Shown: positions 1 through 7,612, counted from the first letter of the stretch. The stretch: 14,074 nt of DNA from an uncultured Bacilli bacterium (GCA_949746915.1 CATKEA010000099.1:1-14074), one strand, 5' to 3'. Translations and numbers: made by a program. Notes: generated by a model from the sequence alone, not told the origin.

Positions 1-1098
1 CAAAATATTAACAAGAACACTATTTAAAACATAAAAATAATCAGCACTAACTTTAAGATAATTACTATCTGATAATAAAACTCCTTTACTAATTAAAAAA
101 TCTATATCAAAAATATCTTCTATCTTTCTATGATATCTTTTAAAAAAATTATTTTTATCAATACCAACAGTCGTTCTAAGCCCTAACATTATTTCATTTT
201 CAATATTCATATAATCATCCAGTTCTTGTTTTTCTAATACAAATTTACCAGCACAATAATCTTTTAAACTTCTAGTATTAGTGTACCTAACATTTCCTAA
301 AAAACCACTACTTCCAAGTCCTATTCCATAATATTCTTCATTCTTCCAATATGTCATATTATGCTTTGAATGATAAAAAGGCTTACAAAAATTACTAACT
401 TCATAGTGCTGATAACCATTCTCAACTAATTTTTTACAAATCAAATGATACATTTTTAAATCAAGATCAGAATCAACTTCCTTAACTCCATTTATATAAA
501 GAAGTGTATGTTTTTCAATTATTAAAGAATAAGTTGATATATGTGGAATATCTAAACTAAGAAAAAAAGAAAGATCATCTTCTAAATCTTGCAAACTTTG
601 ACAATCAAGTGCATAAATCAAATCAAGATTTATATTAGATATTCCAATATCTTTTAAATAACCAATTGTCTTAACCAACAACTTTTTATCTAAACTCCTA
701 TTTAATAACTTCAAAAACTTTTTCTTAGTAGATTCAACACCAATACTAATTCTATTAACACCATATTTTTTTAAAAGATCTATTTTCTCTTTAGTAAGTG
801 ATTCCGAATTAGCTTCAAATGTATATTCATAATTAGAACTAAGTTTTACACGACTAAGTATCTCAAAAAGTTTTTCTACTTCTTCAACACTCAAACTACT
901 TGGAGTTCCTCCACCTATATATAATGTATCTAATACCTCATCTTTATATATACCATCAAGTTCCATTTTTAATGCTGTTAAATAATTAGCTACAAACTTA
1001 TCATCATATAAAACTTTACAAAAATCACAATAACTACATATTCTCTCACAAAAAGGAATATGTACATACATTGCTTTAACTCTATTTTGCTTTAACAT
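1..1098 (-). CDS. hemW: HemW, heme chaperone / radical SAM protein (3' end cut by window edge)
   Basis: This is a radical SAM protein of the HemW family, formerly annotated as oxygen-independent coproporphyrinogen oxidase but known in studied members to bind and deliver heme. In 366 codons without a stop I see the [4Fe-4S] motif C17-x3-C21-x2-C24 in [20 protein letters not shown] at 62-67, RISIG at 116-120, and HNMTYW at 246-251, which carries the heme-binding His of the family. The last visible residues resemble the usual HemW end, so only a few codons are probably missing. It is last in lepA-mscL-hemW. The chosen ATG (1098) overlaps the end of mscL by 17 bases and has AAAGGA rather far upstream; an ATG at 1071, just before YVHIPFC, is the alternative. 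Several motifs diverge: AHG is SSG at 263-265, GLPGQ is ALDCQ at 163-167, and there is an extra Cys27. The family call is firm; conserved function is likely. Confidence 0.92.
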   Translation of the reverse strand, partial: MLKQNRVKAMYVHIPFCERICSYCDFCKVLYDDKFVANYLTALKMELDGIYKDEVLDTLYIGGGTPSSLSVEEVEKLFEILSRVKLSSNYEYTFEANSESLTKEKIDLLKKYGVNRISIGVESTKKKFLKLLNRSLDKKLLVKTIGYLKDIGISNINLDLIYALDCQSLQDLEDDLSFFLSLDIPHISTYSLIIEKHTLLYINGVKEVDSDLDLKMYHLICKKLVENGYQHYEVSNFCKPFYHSKHNMTYWKNEEYYGIGLGSSGFLGNVRYTNTRSLKDYCAGKFVLEKQELDDYMNIENEIMLGLRTTVGIDKNNFFKRYHRKIEDIFDIDFLISKGVLLSDSNYLKVSADYFYVLNSVLVNIL

Positions 1099-1549
1099 TT
1101 TTATTACTTTGTTCCTTTAATAAATCCCTAATTTCCTCTAACAATAAAATATCATCTGACTTCTTTTTCGGTTCCTCTTTAGGAACTTCCTTAAATTTAA
1201 GAAATATTTTATTAACTATTTTTATAAAGACAAACACACTTACTGCAATTATTAAAAAGTTAATTATATTTTGAATAAAAACACCATAGTTAATAGTAGC
1301 ATCTTTTAAAATTGTAACTTTTAAACTAGTAAAATCAACTCCACCTAAAAATACACCAATAACAGGCATTAAAATATCATTAACCAAACTAGTTACAATA
1401 CTACTAAAAGCTGATCCAATAATAACACCAACTGCCATATCAACAATATTTCCACGCATAATAAACTTTTTAAACTCTGAGATTTCTTTTCCTACCTTTT
1501 CACTTTTTAAATTAATCTTACTATTCTTCTTTTTTTCTTCTTTTGCCAT
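1082..1549 (-). CDS. mscL: MscL, large-conductance mechanosensitive channel
   Basis: This is the homopentameric inner-membrane channel that opens under membrane tension and releases solutes during hypo-osmotic shock. The signature [20 protein letters not shown] (residues 25-44) leads into TM1 (about 35-64, with GVIIGSAF and NDILMPVIG). A periplasmic loop follows, then TM2 (about 90-117) and an acidic/basic C-terminal helix (about 133-147, [10 protein letters not shown]). At 155 aa it is slightly long, because about 22 lysine-rich residues precede the usual start. The ATG overlaps the lepA stop as TAATG and has a strong AAGGAG 8 bases upstream, so it is very likely translationally coupled to lepA and the long N-terminus is probably real. 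In Bacillus, hemW follows lepA directly, so mscL looks like an insertion into that order. It has no promoter of its own that I can see. Confidence 0.96.
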   Translation of the reverse strand: MAKEEKKKNSKINLKSEKVGKEISEFKKFIMRGNIVDMAVGVIIGSAFSSIVTSLVNDILMPVIGVFLGGVDFTSLKVTILKDATINYGVFIQNIINFLIIAVSVFVFIKIVNKIFLKFKEVPKEEPKKKSDDILLLEEIRDLLKEQSNKNVKAK

Positions 1550-3354
1550 TACTTTTTCTCCTTACTACTGTCCATACTTAAGACAGATAAAAAAGCTTCC
1601 TGAGGAATTTCAATACTTCCCACTCTCTTCATTCTTTTCTTACCTTCTTTTTGTTTTTCCAGTAACTTTCTCTTTCTAGTTATATCTCCACCATAACATT
1701 TTGCCAAAACATCCTTACGAAGTGCCTTGATATCTGTTCTAGCTACAACCTTATTTCCAATACTTGCTTGAATTGGAACTTCAAATAATTGTCTAGGAAT
1801 AAGCTCCTTAAGATTCTCTACTATTGTTTTACCTCTTGGATATGCGAAATCCTTATGAACAATAGTACTTAGGGCATCGACATTATCACCATTTAATAAA
1901 ATATCCATTTTAACTAAATCACTTTCTCTATTACCAATTAATTCATAGTCAAATGAAGCGTACCCTTTAGTATACGATTTTAATTTATCAAAAAAATCAT
2001 ACACAATCTCTGACAAAGGTAATTCATAATGAATATTAACTCTAGTTGGATCAATATAATCCATTTTATCATAAATACCACGTTTTTCCTGACACAAATC
2101 CATTATAGCACCAATATATTCTGTAGGAGTAAAAATATTTGTTTTAATAAATGGCTCTTTTATCATTGCTATTTTTTGTCTATCTGGTAATTTGCTAGGA
2201 GAATCAACTTGAATAATACTGCCATCAGTAAGATAAACCTCATAAACAACAGAAGGACTAGTTGCAATTATATCAATACCAAACTCTCTTTCAATACGCT
2301 CCTCAATAATCTCCATATGTAAAAGTCCAAGAAAACCACATCTAAACCCAAAACCTAAAGCCTTCGAAGTTTCAGGTTCAAATAATAAAGATGCATCATT
2401 AAGTTTTAATTTATTTAAAGCTTCACGTAAATCCTCAAATCTATTAGATTCGATTGGATAAAGTCCACAAAAAACCATTGACTTCATTGGCTTATACCCA
2501 GGAAGAGGCTTAGAAGCAACATTATTTGAAAGAGTTACAGTATCCCCAACTTTAATATCTGAAATATCTTTTATGGCTGCTGTAATAAAACCAACATCTC
2601 CAGCTTCTAAATAATCCCGTTTTTCTTCTTTGGGATTCATAACCCCAAGTTCAACAACTTCATAAGTAGCACCAGTTTCCATAAGTTTTATAGTATCCTT
2701 AACTTTTAGACGACCATTAACAATTCTAATAAGAACAACAACTCCACGATAAGAATCAAAAAAACTATCAAATATAAGAGCTTGTAATGGTTCCTCCCTC
2801 TTCCCAACTGGAGAAGGTATTCTTCTAATTATTGCTTCAATAAGTTCTTTAACCCCTACTCCAGTTTTAGCACTTGTTAAAATTATTTCATCACTACTAA
2901 AACCAATATTATCTACCAATTCCTTAGTAACTCTTTCAACATCAGCACTAGGCAAGTCAATTTTATTGATAACTGGAATAATTGTCAAATCATTTTCCAT
3001 CGCTAAATACAAATTAGCTAACGTCTGTGCCTCTATTCCTTGAGCAGCATCAACCACCAAAATAGCACCCTCACATGCCGCTAAACTTCTACTAACTTCA
3101 TAAGAAAAATCAACATGTCCTGGAGTATCTATCAAATGTAAAATATATTCTTCACCATCAAGCTCATATTTAAGTTCAACAGCATTTAACTTTATTGTAA
3201 TACCTCTTTCACGTTCTAAATCCATAGAATCAAGCATTTGTTCTTTACTTTCCCTTTTAGAAACTGCGCCAGTCATTTCAAGAATTCTATCTGCCAATGT
3301 ACTTTTACCATGATCTATATGCGCAATAATAGAAAAATTTCGAATGTTTTTCAT
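1549..3354 (-). CDS. lepA: LepA / elongation factor 4, translational GTPase
   Basis: This is a ribosome-associated GTPase related to EF-G, linked in other bacteria to back-translocation, translation under stress, and 30S biogenesis. The GTPase motifs are intact: AHIDHGKST (11-19), the switch I region ERGITI (49-54), DTPGHVDF (76-83) and NKID (130-133). Further on come the EF-G-like domains and the LepA-specific C-terminal domain, including [11 protein letters not shown] and a basic stretch of the type [18 protein letters not shown], typical of the family end. It is 601 aa, the normal size. I start at ATG 3354, not at the ATG 12 bases upstream, because the upstream codons make up the GGTGAT ribosome site and family members begin [12 protein letters not shown]. 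It is the first gene of lepA-mscL-hemW, with its own promoter and an upstream terminator separating it from the sporulation genes. Confidence 0.97.
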   Translation of the reverse strand: MKNIRNFSIIAHIDHGKSTLADRILEMTGAVSKRESKEQMLDSMDLERERGITIKLNAVELKYELDGEEYILHLIDTPGHVDFSYEVSRSLAACEGAILVVDAAQGIEAQTLANLYLAMENDLTIIPVINKIDLPSADVERVTKELVDNIGFSSDEIILTSAKTGVGVKELIEAIIRRIPSPVGKREEPLQALIFDSFFDSYRGVVVLIRIVNGRLKVKDTIKLMETGATYEVVELGVMNPKEEKRDYLEAGDVGFITAAIKDISDIKVGDTVTLSNNVASKPLPGYKPMKSMVFCGLYPIESNRFEDLREALNKLKLNDASLLFEPETSKALGFGFRCGFLGLLHMEIIEERIEREFGIDIIATSPSVVYEVYLTDGSIIQVDSPSKLPDRQKIAMIKEPFIKTNIFTPTEYIGAIMDLCQEKRGIYDKMDYIDPTRVNIHYELPLSEIVYDFFDKLKSYTKGYASFDYELIGNRESDLVKMDILLNGDNVDALSTIVHKDFAYPRGKTIVENLKELIPRQLFEVPIQASIGNKVVARTDIKALRKDVLAKCYGGDITRKRKLLEKQKEGKKRMKRVGSIEIPQEAFLSVLSMDSSKEKK

Positions 3355-3370
3355 ATTAATCACCATTTAT

Positions 3371-3399
3371 ATTTTATCATAATAAAACGGTATAAACAA
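3371..3399 (-). promoter_or_regulatory. Promoter of lepA-mscL-hemW (vegetative type)
   Basis: On the minus strand a -35-like TTGTTT (3394-3399) lies 17 bases from a -10-like TAAAAT (3371-3376) preceded by TGA, giving an extended -10. The expected start of transcription, seven bases on, falls at about 3364, on the first G of the GGTGAT ribosome site. The leader would then be only about 10 bases. This is inferred from the consensus only. The stretch 3355-3501 otherwise holds the terminator of the upstream gene. Confidence 0.6.
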
Positions 3400-3420
3400 A
3401 GAATATTTACATATAAAATT

Positions 3421-3457
3421 AAAAATAAAAGACACTAGCAACTACCTACTAGTATCT
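3421..3457 (-). terminator. Intrinsic terminator after the gpr-spoIIP operon
   Basis: Read on the minus strand, AGATACTAG (3457-3449) pairs with CTAGTGTCT (3438-3430) as a 9-bp stem with one G-U pair and a 10-base loop. TTTTATTTTT follows immediately (3430-3421). It lies 44 bases past the stop of the 439-aa gene and closes that operon before the lepA promoter. Confidence 0.85.
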
Positions 3458-3501
3458 CTAAAACAAAATTGATTAATTAAAATAATTCTAAAATACCAAA
3501 A

Positions 3502-4821
3502 CTAATAATCTTCTTTTAATTTTACTTTTTCATAATTAACCTTATGTTGATTCTCCAAATCTTTATTACTCAATTCCACTAATTCACTTTGTTCTATTAT
3601 AACATCCATAACAAATTGCATTTTAACTAATACCTCTTTATATTCTGGAATAACATCTGCATACTCCCTGAAATTCTTATTAAAATAATCAAAAATATCA
3701 TTAATCTGTTTTTTTGCATCAACCAATTGTCTTCTTACACCATCAACATCACTAAGAGCTTGTTCTATTTCTAAACTATAATCAATTACTTCTAACTTCA
3801 TAGATTTTTCCTCTTTAAAATTAACACTCATAATTGCATTCATAAATCTAAATGTTTCACTTACTAAAAAAGCTGTTTTAAGTCCCTTATTACCAATAAA
3901 ATTAGAAGCAGCAACTGCAACAATTAAATTGCGTAATGCCCGATTATTACCATCGACAATATATTGAACTTGTTCATATGTTGAAACAGCATTTTTAATC
4001 TTCCAATCCAAATCTCTTATAATTTTTTCTTCTTCTTCAATAAAAGCTGTAATACTTTTACTAATATCATCAATTTCTTGAATCTTATTACTTGTTAAAT
4101 AAAAATCTTTTTCTCTATTTAAACTCTCATCTTTTTTCATTTTACACATCAATGAAATATTAAAATTATCCTCTTCCATTTCTTTAATTGATTTAACTAT
4201 TTCTAAATATATACTAGAATTTCTAATAGTATCCATCTGTTTTCTTATAATAATATCATTATCTAAAATACTAGCATATTTATTTACTAAATCATCAAAA
4301 TAAGTATTACCAAATCTATAAATCTCATCAAAATTAAGAGACTCGCTTAAAATTTGAAACTGTTTTCTCATACTTTCTAGTTTTTCCAATAAATCATCTA
4401 ATAAAATGCTCTCTTCCTCAAGTTCTTTACTATCAAAGACGAAAGCTATATCCTTAATAATTTCATCCTGTTCAACTTTTAACTCATTTAATTTTTCCTT
4501 ACTCTGTTCAAAGTAAACATCAAATTCCTTACTAAGAGCATCCTCAACTAAATTAAAATCAGCAACTACATCACTTTTTATTGTAGTAACTTCTTCACCT
4601 TCATCAAAAGAAAAAGACAATAAAATCTCATCTTTTTCTAAATTATCTTCATTAATGAACATTGCCTTAACAAATTTTTTAGTTGGATTAATAAGACTAT
4701 CTATCTCTATTTTATTATTAACATTCAAACTCTTTTTACTAAAAACCTGATCTAAAACATCATTATTTTTTACAATAACATCTACTTCATCCATAGACTT
4801 ATCTACTTTTCCATTTTTCAT
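3502..4821 (-). CDS. Uncharacterised 439-aa helical protein, last gene of the gpr-spoIIP operon
   Basis: I do not recognise this family. The protein is acidic and Lys/Glu-rich, with long stretches of heptad-like leucine, isoleucine and charged residues (roughly 100-290 and 345-435) that suggest extended helices or coiled coils. There is no signal peptide. The most hydrophobic part, about 293-340 (LIVAVAASNFIGNKG and following), is Ala/Gly-rich but interrupted by charges, so it is more likely a buried or amphipathic helical region than a clear membrane span. I start at ATG 4821, with GG 8 bases upstream, as in neighbouring genes; the longer frame begins with TTG four codons earlier. It lies 48 bases after the 107-aa gene and ends before a strong terminator. 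A weak promoter (TTTACT, 17 bases, TATATT) may serve it alone. Position suggests a sporulation or envelope role, but only as inference. Confidence 0.85.
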   Translation of the reverse strand: MKNGKVDKSMDEVDVIVKNNDVLDQVFSKKSLNVNNKIEIDSLINPTKKFVKAMFINEDNLEKDEILLSFSFDEGEEVTTIKSDVVADFNLVEDALSKEFDVYFEQSKEKLNELKVEQDEIIKDIAFVFDSKELEEESILLDDLLEKLESMRKQFQILSESLNFDEIYRFGNTYFDDLVNKYASILDNDIIIRKQMDTIRNSSIYLEIVKSIKEMEEDNFNISLMCKMKKDESLNREKDFYLTSNKIQEIDDISKSITAFIEEEEKIIRDLDWKIKNAVSTYEQVQYIVDGNNRALRNLIVAVAASNFIGNKGLKTAFLVSETFRFMNAIMSVNFKEEKSMKLEVIDYSLEIEQALSDVDGVRRQLVDAKKQINDIFDYFNKNFREYADVIPEYKEVLVKMQFVMDVIIEQSELVELSNKDLENQHKVNYEKVKLKEDY

Positions 4822-4837
4822 TACATACACCAATTAG

Positions 4838-4866
4838 AATATATCATAAAAATAAACTTAAGTAAA
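4838..4866 (-). promoter_or_regulatory. Possible internal promoter before the 439-aa gene
   Basis: On the minus strand TTTACT (4861-4866), 17 bases, then TATATT (4838-4843) preceded by TGA. The predicted start of transcription falls on the GG of the ribosome site, giving a leader of about 10 bases. In DNA this AT-rich such matches arise easily, so this is tentative. Confidence 0.35.
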
Positions 4867-4869
4867 ATG

Positions 4870-5193
4870 CTAATTATTAATAGCACCAGCTACTTTATTA
4901 AAAACTGTATTCAAAGATGCTTCAATCGTTTTACCAATCGTACTAGACAATTTATATGTTAACTTAGATATGTTATTATTATATTTTTTTTCATTTATAG
5001 AAAGATATTTCTTAGCATCTATATTAACACCATTTTCAACATCCTCTTCAAACTGCTTTATTTGTTCTTTAGTCAAAGTCATTCGTTTTTTAGCATCATA
5101 ATCATAATAATTAGAATAACTAACAATATAAAAACCCGCAAAAACTACAAAAAGCATTAAAACAACAAATCTAAAAACTTTTCCATTTTTCAT
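4870..5193 (-). CDS. Small membrane-anchored protein in the yqxA position
   Basis: This 107-aa protein has one N-terminal membrane segment (about residues 8-26, VFRFVVLMLFVVFAGF) followed by Tyr-rich, Lys-rich and acidic stretches. It ends in an amphipathic helix (about 74-105, LTYKLSSTIGKTIEASLNTV). Its ATG overlaps the spoIIP stop as ATGA and has AAGGAG upstream, so it is probably translated in coupling with spoIIP. In Bacillus a small membrane protein of similar size and layout, YqxA (DUF3679), lies between spoIIP and lepA. This gene holds the same slot, but I cannot confirm homology by eye, so I give no symbol. A role with SpoIIP at the sporulation septum or engulfing membrane is inferred from context only. 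Its first 17 bases are identical to those of the next gene. Confidence 0.85.
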   Translation of the reverse strand: MKNGKVFRFVVLMLFVVFAGFYIVSYSNYYDYDAKKRMTLTKEQIKQFEEDVENGVNIDAKKYLSINEKKYNNNISKLTYKLSSTIGKTIEASLNTVFNKVAGAINN

Positions 5194-6137
5194 AAATTAT
5201 TGCTCCTTATATAAACATCTAACACTTCTGCAAGTGCCGTAATCGAATTTAAAACCTCATCAATCGTATTCTCTTCACCACCCATTTCTACTAATATAGT
5301 ATATTTATCAAAATCCTGATTATATACACCATTTACACCTTTTCCTTCCTTTTTATATATTCCTCTACTAATAGTTGGATATCTTTCAAGCAATAAAGTT
5401 TCTATTGCCTCAATAACCTCTAAATTAGCTTTATAATTTTCATTTTCTAAACCAAGCAAAAACATCATCTTAGCATAATTCTTACCATTTATTGTAGTAG
5501 TAGAAATCTTTCTATTTACTGAGTCTCTATGTAAATCAATAAAAAATTTCAATGACGGATTCTTTTCCTTAGCATCCTCCATAAGTAATCTTGTAACCTT
5601 ATAACTAGAAGCATAGTTCCAATTATTTGTGATTAAAAAATTATTAACATCATTCTCTTCAACTAAAGAAACATGTCCTAAATCATATAATCTTTCTCTT
5701 AAAATATAACTAGCCATCATTACATTTGGAACTACATTATAACTTTCTACATTACTAGTAGAATATTCTTCTAATTGATGAGTATTATATATGTATATAG
5801 TTGGTTTACTATAATCTTTCTTCGGATAAGGGTCCTTTATATAAACACTATCTTTTGTTGGTTCATCATCTTCATCTTTATCATTTTTAACTAATGCCGT
5901 ATTAAAATCAAGCATTTTTACTGGATTACTAGAAAATACTTTTATCTTTTGAAAAAACTTCTCGACAAAATTTGTTTTTCGATAAATGGTTTCCTCTTCT
6001 AAAACCATTCGCAAAAACTCTTCATTAGATATTACAAAATTACTTTTATCAAGATAATTTATTGTAAGAGAAAATGTAACCACTATAATAGTCAAAAAAA
6101 ACAGCACTTTAAAACGTCTTTTTTTCTGTCTTTTCAT
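5190..6137 (-). CDS. spoIIP: SpoIIP, stage II sporulation cell-wall hydrolase
   Basis: SpoIIP is a membrane-anchored peptidoglycan amidase/endopeptidase that, with SpoIID and SpoIIM, thins the septal wall and drives engulfment of the forespore. Here a membrane anchor (about 10-28) follows a basic start. The enzyme domain begins near 110, with IYIYNTHQLEEY (114-125, H120 and E124 likely catalytic or metal-binding), then FIDLHRDSVNR (199-209, H203), ENENYKANLE (231-240) and ILVEMGGEENTIDEV (281-295). These match the family blocks YHTHTSESY, DIHRDA and VEVGGVENT as I recall them. At 315 aa it is somewhat shorter than the Bacillus protein, with a short linker. I start at ATG 6137, 8 bases after the GG of GAGGTGAT; a GTG three codons earlier lies inside that site. 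It follows gpr by 66 bases, in the same reading frame, and overlaps the next gene by 4 bases. Confidence 0.93.
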   Translation of the reverse strand: MKRQKKRRFKVLFFLTIIVVTFSLTINYLDKSNFVISNEEFLRMVLEEETIYRKTNFVEKFFQKIKVFSSNPVKMLDFNTALVKNDKDEDDEPTKDSVYIKDPYPKKDYSKPTIYIYNTHQLEEYSTSNVESYNVVPNVMMASYILRERLYDLGHVSLVEENDVNNFLITNNWNYASSYKVTRLLMEDAKEKNPSLKFFIDLHRDSVNRKISTTTINGKNYAKMMFLLGLENENYKANLEVIEAIETLLLERYPTISRGIYKKEGKGVNGVYNQDFDKYTILVEMGGEENTIDEVLNSITALAEVLDVYIRSNNL

Positions 6138-6159
6138 TATAATCACCTCATCTACTATG

Positions 6160-6177
6160 ATTATAATAAATTGTATC
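6160..6177 (-). promoter_or_regulatory. Possible spoIIP promoter elements between gpr and spoIIP
   Basis: On the minus strand GATACAAT (6177-6170) resembles the sigma-E -10 element (CATACAnT), and a TATAAT lies just downstream (6165-6160). In Bacillus spoIIP is transcribed in the mother cell by sigma-E as well as by readthrough from gpr, which makes the first match interesting. I find no convincing -35 for either, so the call is weak. No strong terminator separates gpr from spoIIP, so readthrough is expected. Confidence 0.3.
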
Positions 6178-6203
6178 TGAAAAAAATGACGTTTTTTCGA
6201 AAA

Positions 6204-7244
6204 TCAATTATTTATTCTTTTATTTTTATGAAGAGCACTATTTATCCCTGAACCAATTAATGATGATAGCTTTTCAATCTGAAAATCAACCTCTTTAGGA
6301 GTTACAATCATATTAAAACCAATTGGTGTTAATACTTCAAATATCAAAGCCTTAAGTTCATCATCATCTAAATTTCCAACCATTCCAAGTAACTTTTCTT
6401 TCTCCTCATTAGTAAGTTTTTCTTCATGATTTAAATAATTTATACTAGTAACTGGAGCAAGTTTACGACTAGATTTATTAATAGTTTCCTTATTATAGCT
6501 AAACTGCTTCATCATAAATTTAATTGTATCTTTAACAATTGTTATTAAATCAATAACTGTAGGTACTCCAAGTGAAATAACTGGAATACCAAGTAACTCT
6601 TCAGTTACTTCCTTTCTATTTTGCATAACTCCAGCTCCTGGACTTATCCCTGTATTAGTAAGCTGAATCGTCTTATTTATTCTTTCTATACTACTAGAAA
6701 GAAGAGCATCAATAACAATTAAAAAATCTGGTTTTGTTTCCTTTACTATTCCTCTTATAACATCAGCACTCTCAAGTCCAGTTACTCCTGTTACTCCAGG
6801 AATAAAACTAGAAACATTTCGATATCCTTTCTCAACTTCAACCTCGCTTAAATCAAATAAATACTTAGTAACTAAGATGCTATCAACAACCTTTGGACCA
6901 AGTGAATCAGGAGTTGAATCTTTATTTCCAAGACCTATCACTAGACATTTTTTACTATCATCTATTTTTAAATATTCAAGCATTTCTTTTAACTCAATTG
7001 AAAGAGCTGTTATCACATTTTGATAATTAGTCGTATCTGTTACATCATTGAAACTTATTGTAATGTACTTTCCTTTCCTTTTGCCTAGCTCTAAAACATC
7101 TCTTTCAAGCTCCACATCAATTACATTAGTATTTTTTATAGTAGTTTTCTTTACCTTAACTCCATCAATATCATCATCGAGATTAAATAAATCGACAACT
7201 AAGTCTGATCTAACATTAAATTTTTTTAAATCTATCTCATGCAT
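6204..7244 (-). CDS. gpr: Gpr, germination protease for small acid-soluble spore proteins
   Basis: Gpr is an aspartic-type protease made as a zymogen in the forespore. After self-processing it degrades the DNA-protecting SASPs during germination. The 346-aa protein matches throughout: FNVRSDLVVD near the start (the family's propeptide/processing region), VIGLGNKDSTPDSLGP (102-117), SFIPGVTGVTGLE (146-158), FLIVIDALLSSSIERI (174-189), TIQLTNTGISPGAGV (192-206) and LGIPVISLGVPTVID (218-232). D113 and D179 are 66 residues apart, the same spacing as the catalytic D127 and D193 reported for B. megaterium Gpr. I start at ATG 7244 (AGGTGAT upstream) rather than the GTG inside the ribosome site. The propeptide looks short, and GVMQNR replaces the GVGNKR/GVGNNR I remember. 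It is first in the operon and divergent from rpsT. I see no clear forespore promoter. Confidence 0.96.
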   Translation of the reverse strand: MHEIDLKKFNVRSDLVVDLFNLDDDIDGVKVKKTTIKNTNVIDVELERDVLELGKRKGKYITISFNDVTDTTNYQNVITALSIELKEMLEYLKIDDSKKCLVIGLGNKDSTPDSLGPKVVDSILVTKYLFDLSEVEVEKGYRNVSSFIPGVTGVTGLESADVIRGIVKETKPDFLIVIDALLSSSIERINKTIQLTNTGISPGAGVMQNRKEVTEELLGIPVISLGVPTVIDLITIVKDTIKFMMKQFSYNKETINKSSRKLAPVTSINYLNHEEKLTNEEKEKLLGMVGNLDDDELKALIFEVLTPIGFNMIVTPKEVDFQIEKLSSLIGSGINSALHKNKRINN

Positions 7245-7288
7245 TTTTATCACCTATAGTTATTTTCTGCAAAAAAATACAATTTTAT

Positions 7289-7317
7289 TTGCTTTTTATA
7301 TAAAAATTTGCTAAAAT
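7289..7317 (+). promoter_or_regulatory. Promoter of rpsT
   Basis: TTGCTT (7289-7294), a 17-base spacer ending in TGC, then TAAAAT (7312-7317). This is a good vegetative promoter with an extended -10. Transcription would begin near 7324, leaving a leader of about 28 bases that contains the GAGAGGTGA ribosome site. The 107-base gap between gpr and rpsT holds this promoter and presumably the gpr promoter on the other strand. Confidence 0.75.
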
Positions 7318-7351
7318 TAGTTGTAGCGATAAAAAAGAGAGGTGAAAAACT

Positions 7352-7612
7352 ATGCCAAATATCAAAAGTGCTAAGAAAAGAGTAATCACTAGCAGAAAAA
7401 AATGCGAAAATAATACTGTAGTAACTTCAAGTATGAGAACTGCTATTAAAAAAACTGAAAAAGCAGTTAAAGCTGGAGAAAAAGAAATGGCAAACGAAAA
7501 CTTAAAAGTTGCTATTAAAAGAATTGACAAAGCAGTTTCTAGTGGACTTGTTCATAAAAATAAAGCAGCAAGAGAAAAATCTCGCTTAACAAAAATGAAT
7601 AATAACATGTAA
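7352..7612 (+). CDS. rpsT: Ribosomal protein bS20
   Basis: bS20 is a small, very basic protein of the 30S subunit that binds 16S rRNA early in assembly. At 86 aa it has the normal length, with the family features MPNIKSAKKRV at the start, SMRTAIKKTEKAV in the first helices, and HKNKAAREKSRLTKM near the end. The ATG is preceded by GAGAGGTGA at normal distance. It is a single-gene unit, with a promoter upstream and an intrinsic terminator just after the stop. It is divergent from gpr, whereas in Bacillus rpsT also lies beside gpr and next to holA; holA is not present here. The opposite strand holds an 81-codon hydrophobic open frame that is only the mirror image of the Lys-rich coding sequence. 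Confidence 0.98.
   Translation: MPNIKSAKKRVITSRKKCENNTVVTSSMRTAIKKTEKAVKAGEKEMANENLKVAIKRIDKAVSSGLVHKNKAAREKSRLTKMNNNM

Noticed and set aside
3238..3438. 66-codon open frame on the plus strand opposite the start of lepA
   Set aside because: It lies mostly antisense to lepA and then crosses the lepA promoter and the T-tract of the terminator; no ribosome site and no recognisable protein features.
5190..7253. Mollicutes code (TGA as Trp), suggested by the low GC and by gpr and spoIIP sharing a frame across a TGA
   Set aside because: Tryptophans at conserved positions are TGG, no TGA occurs inside any gene, and both proteins end at their normal family ends.
7245..7288. Forespore (sigma-G) promoter for gpr, with TGTATT as -35 and CTATAG as -10
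   Set aside because: The -10 would overlap the ribosome site and put the transcript start at or after the ATG.
7048..7314. 88-codon plus-strand frame opposite the gpr start
   Set aside because: Antisense to a firmly identified gene, with no ribosome site and Ser/Phe-rich composition typical of shadows in AT-rich DNA.
7285..7530. 81-codon hydrophobic frame on the minus strand opposite rpsT
   Set aside because: The apparent membrane protein is the mirror of Lys-rich rpsT codons (AAA/AAG read backwards give Phe/Leu), and rpsT is certain.
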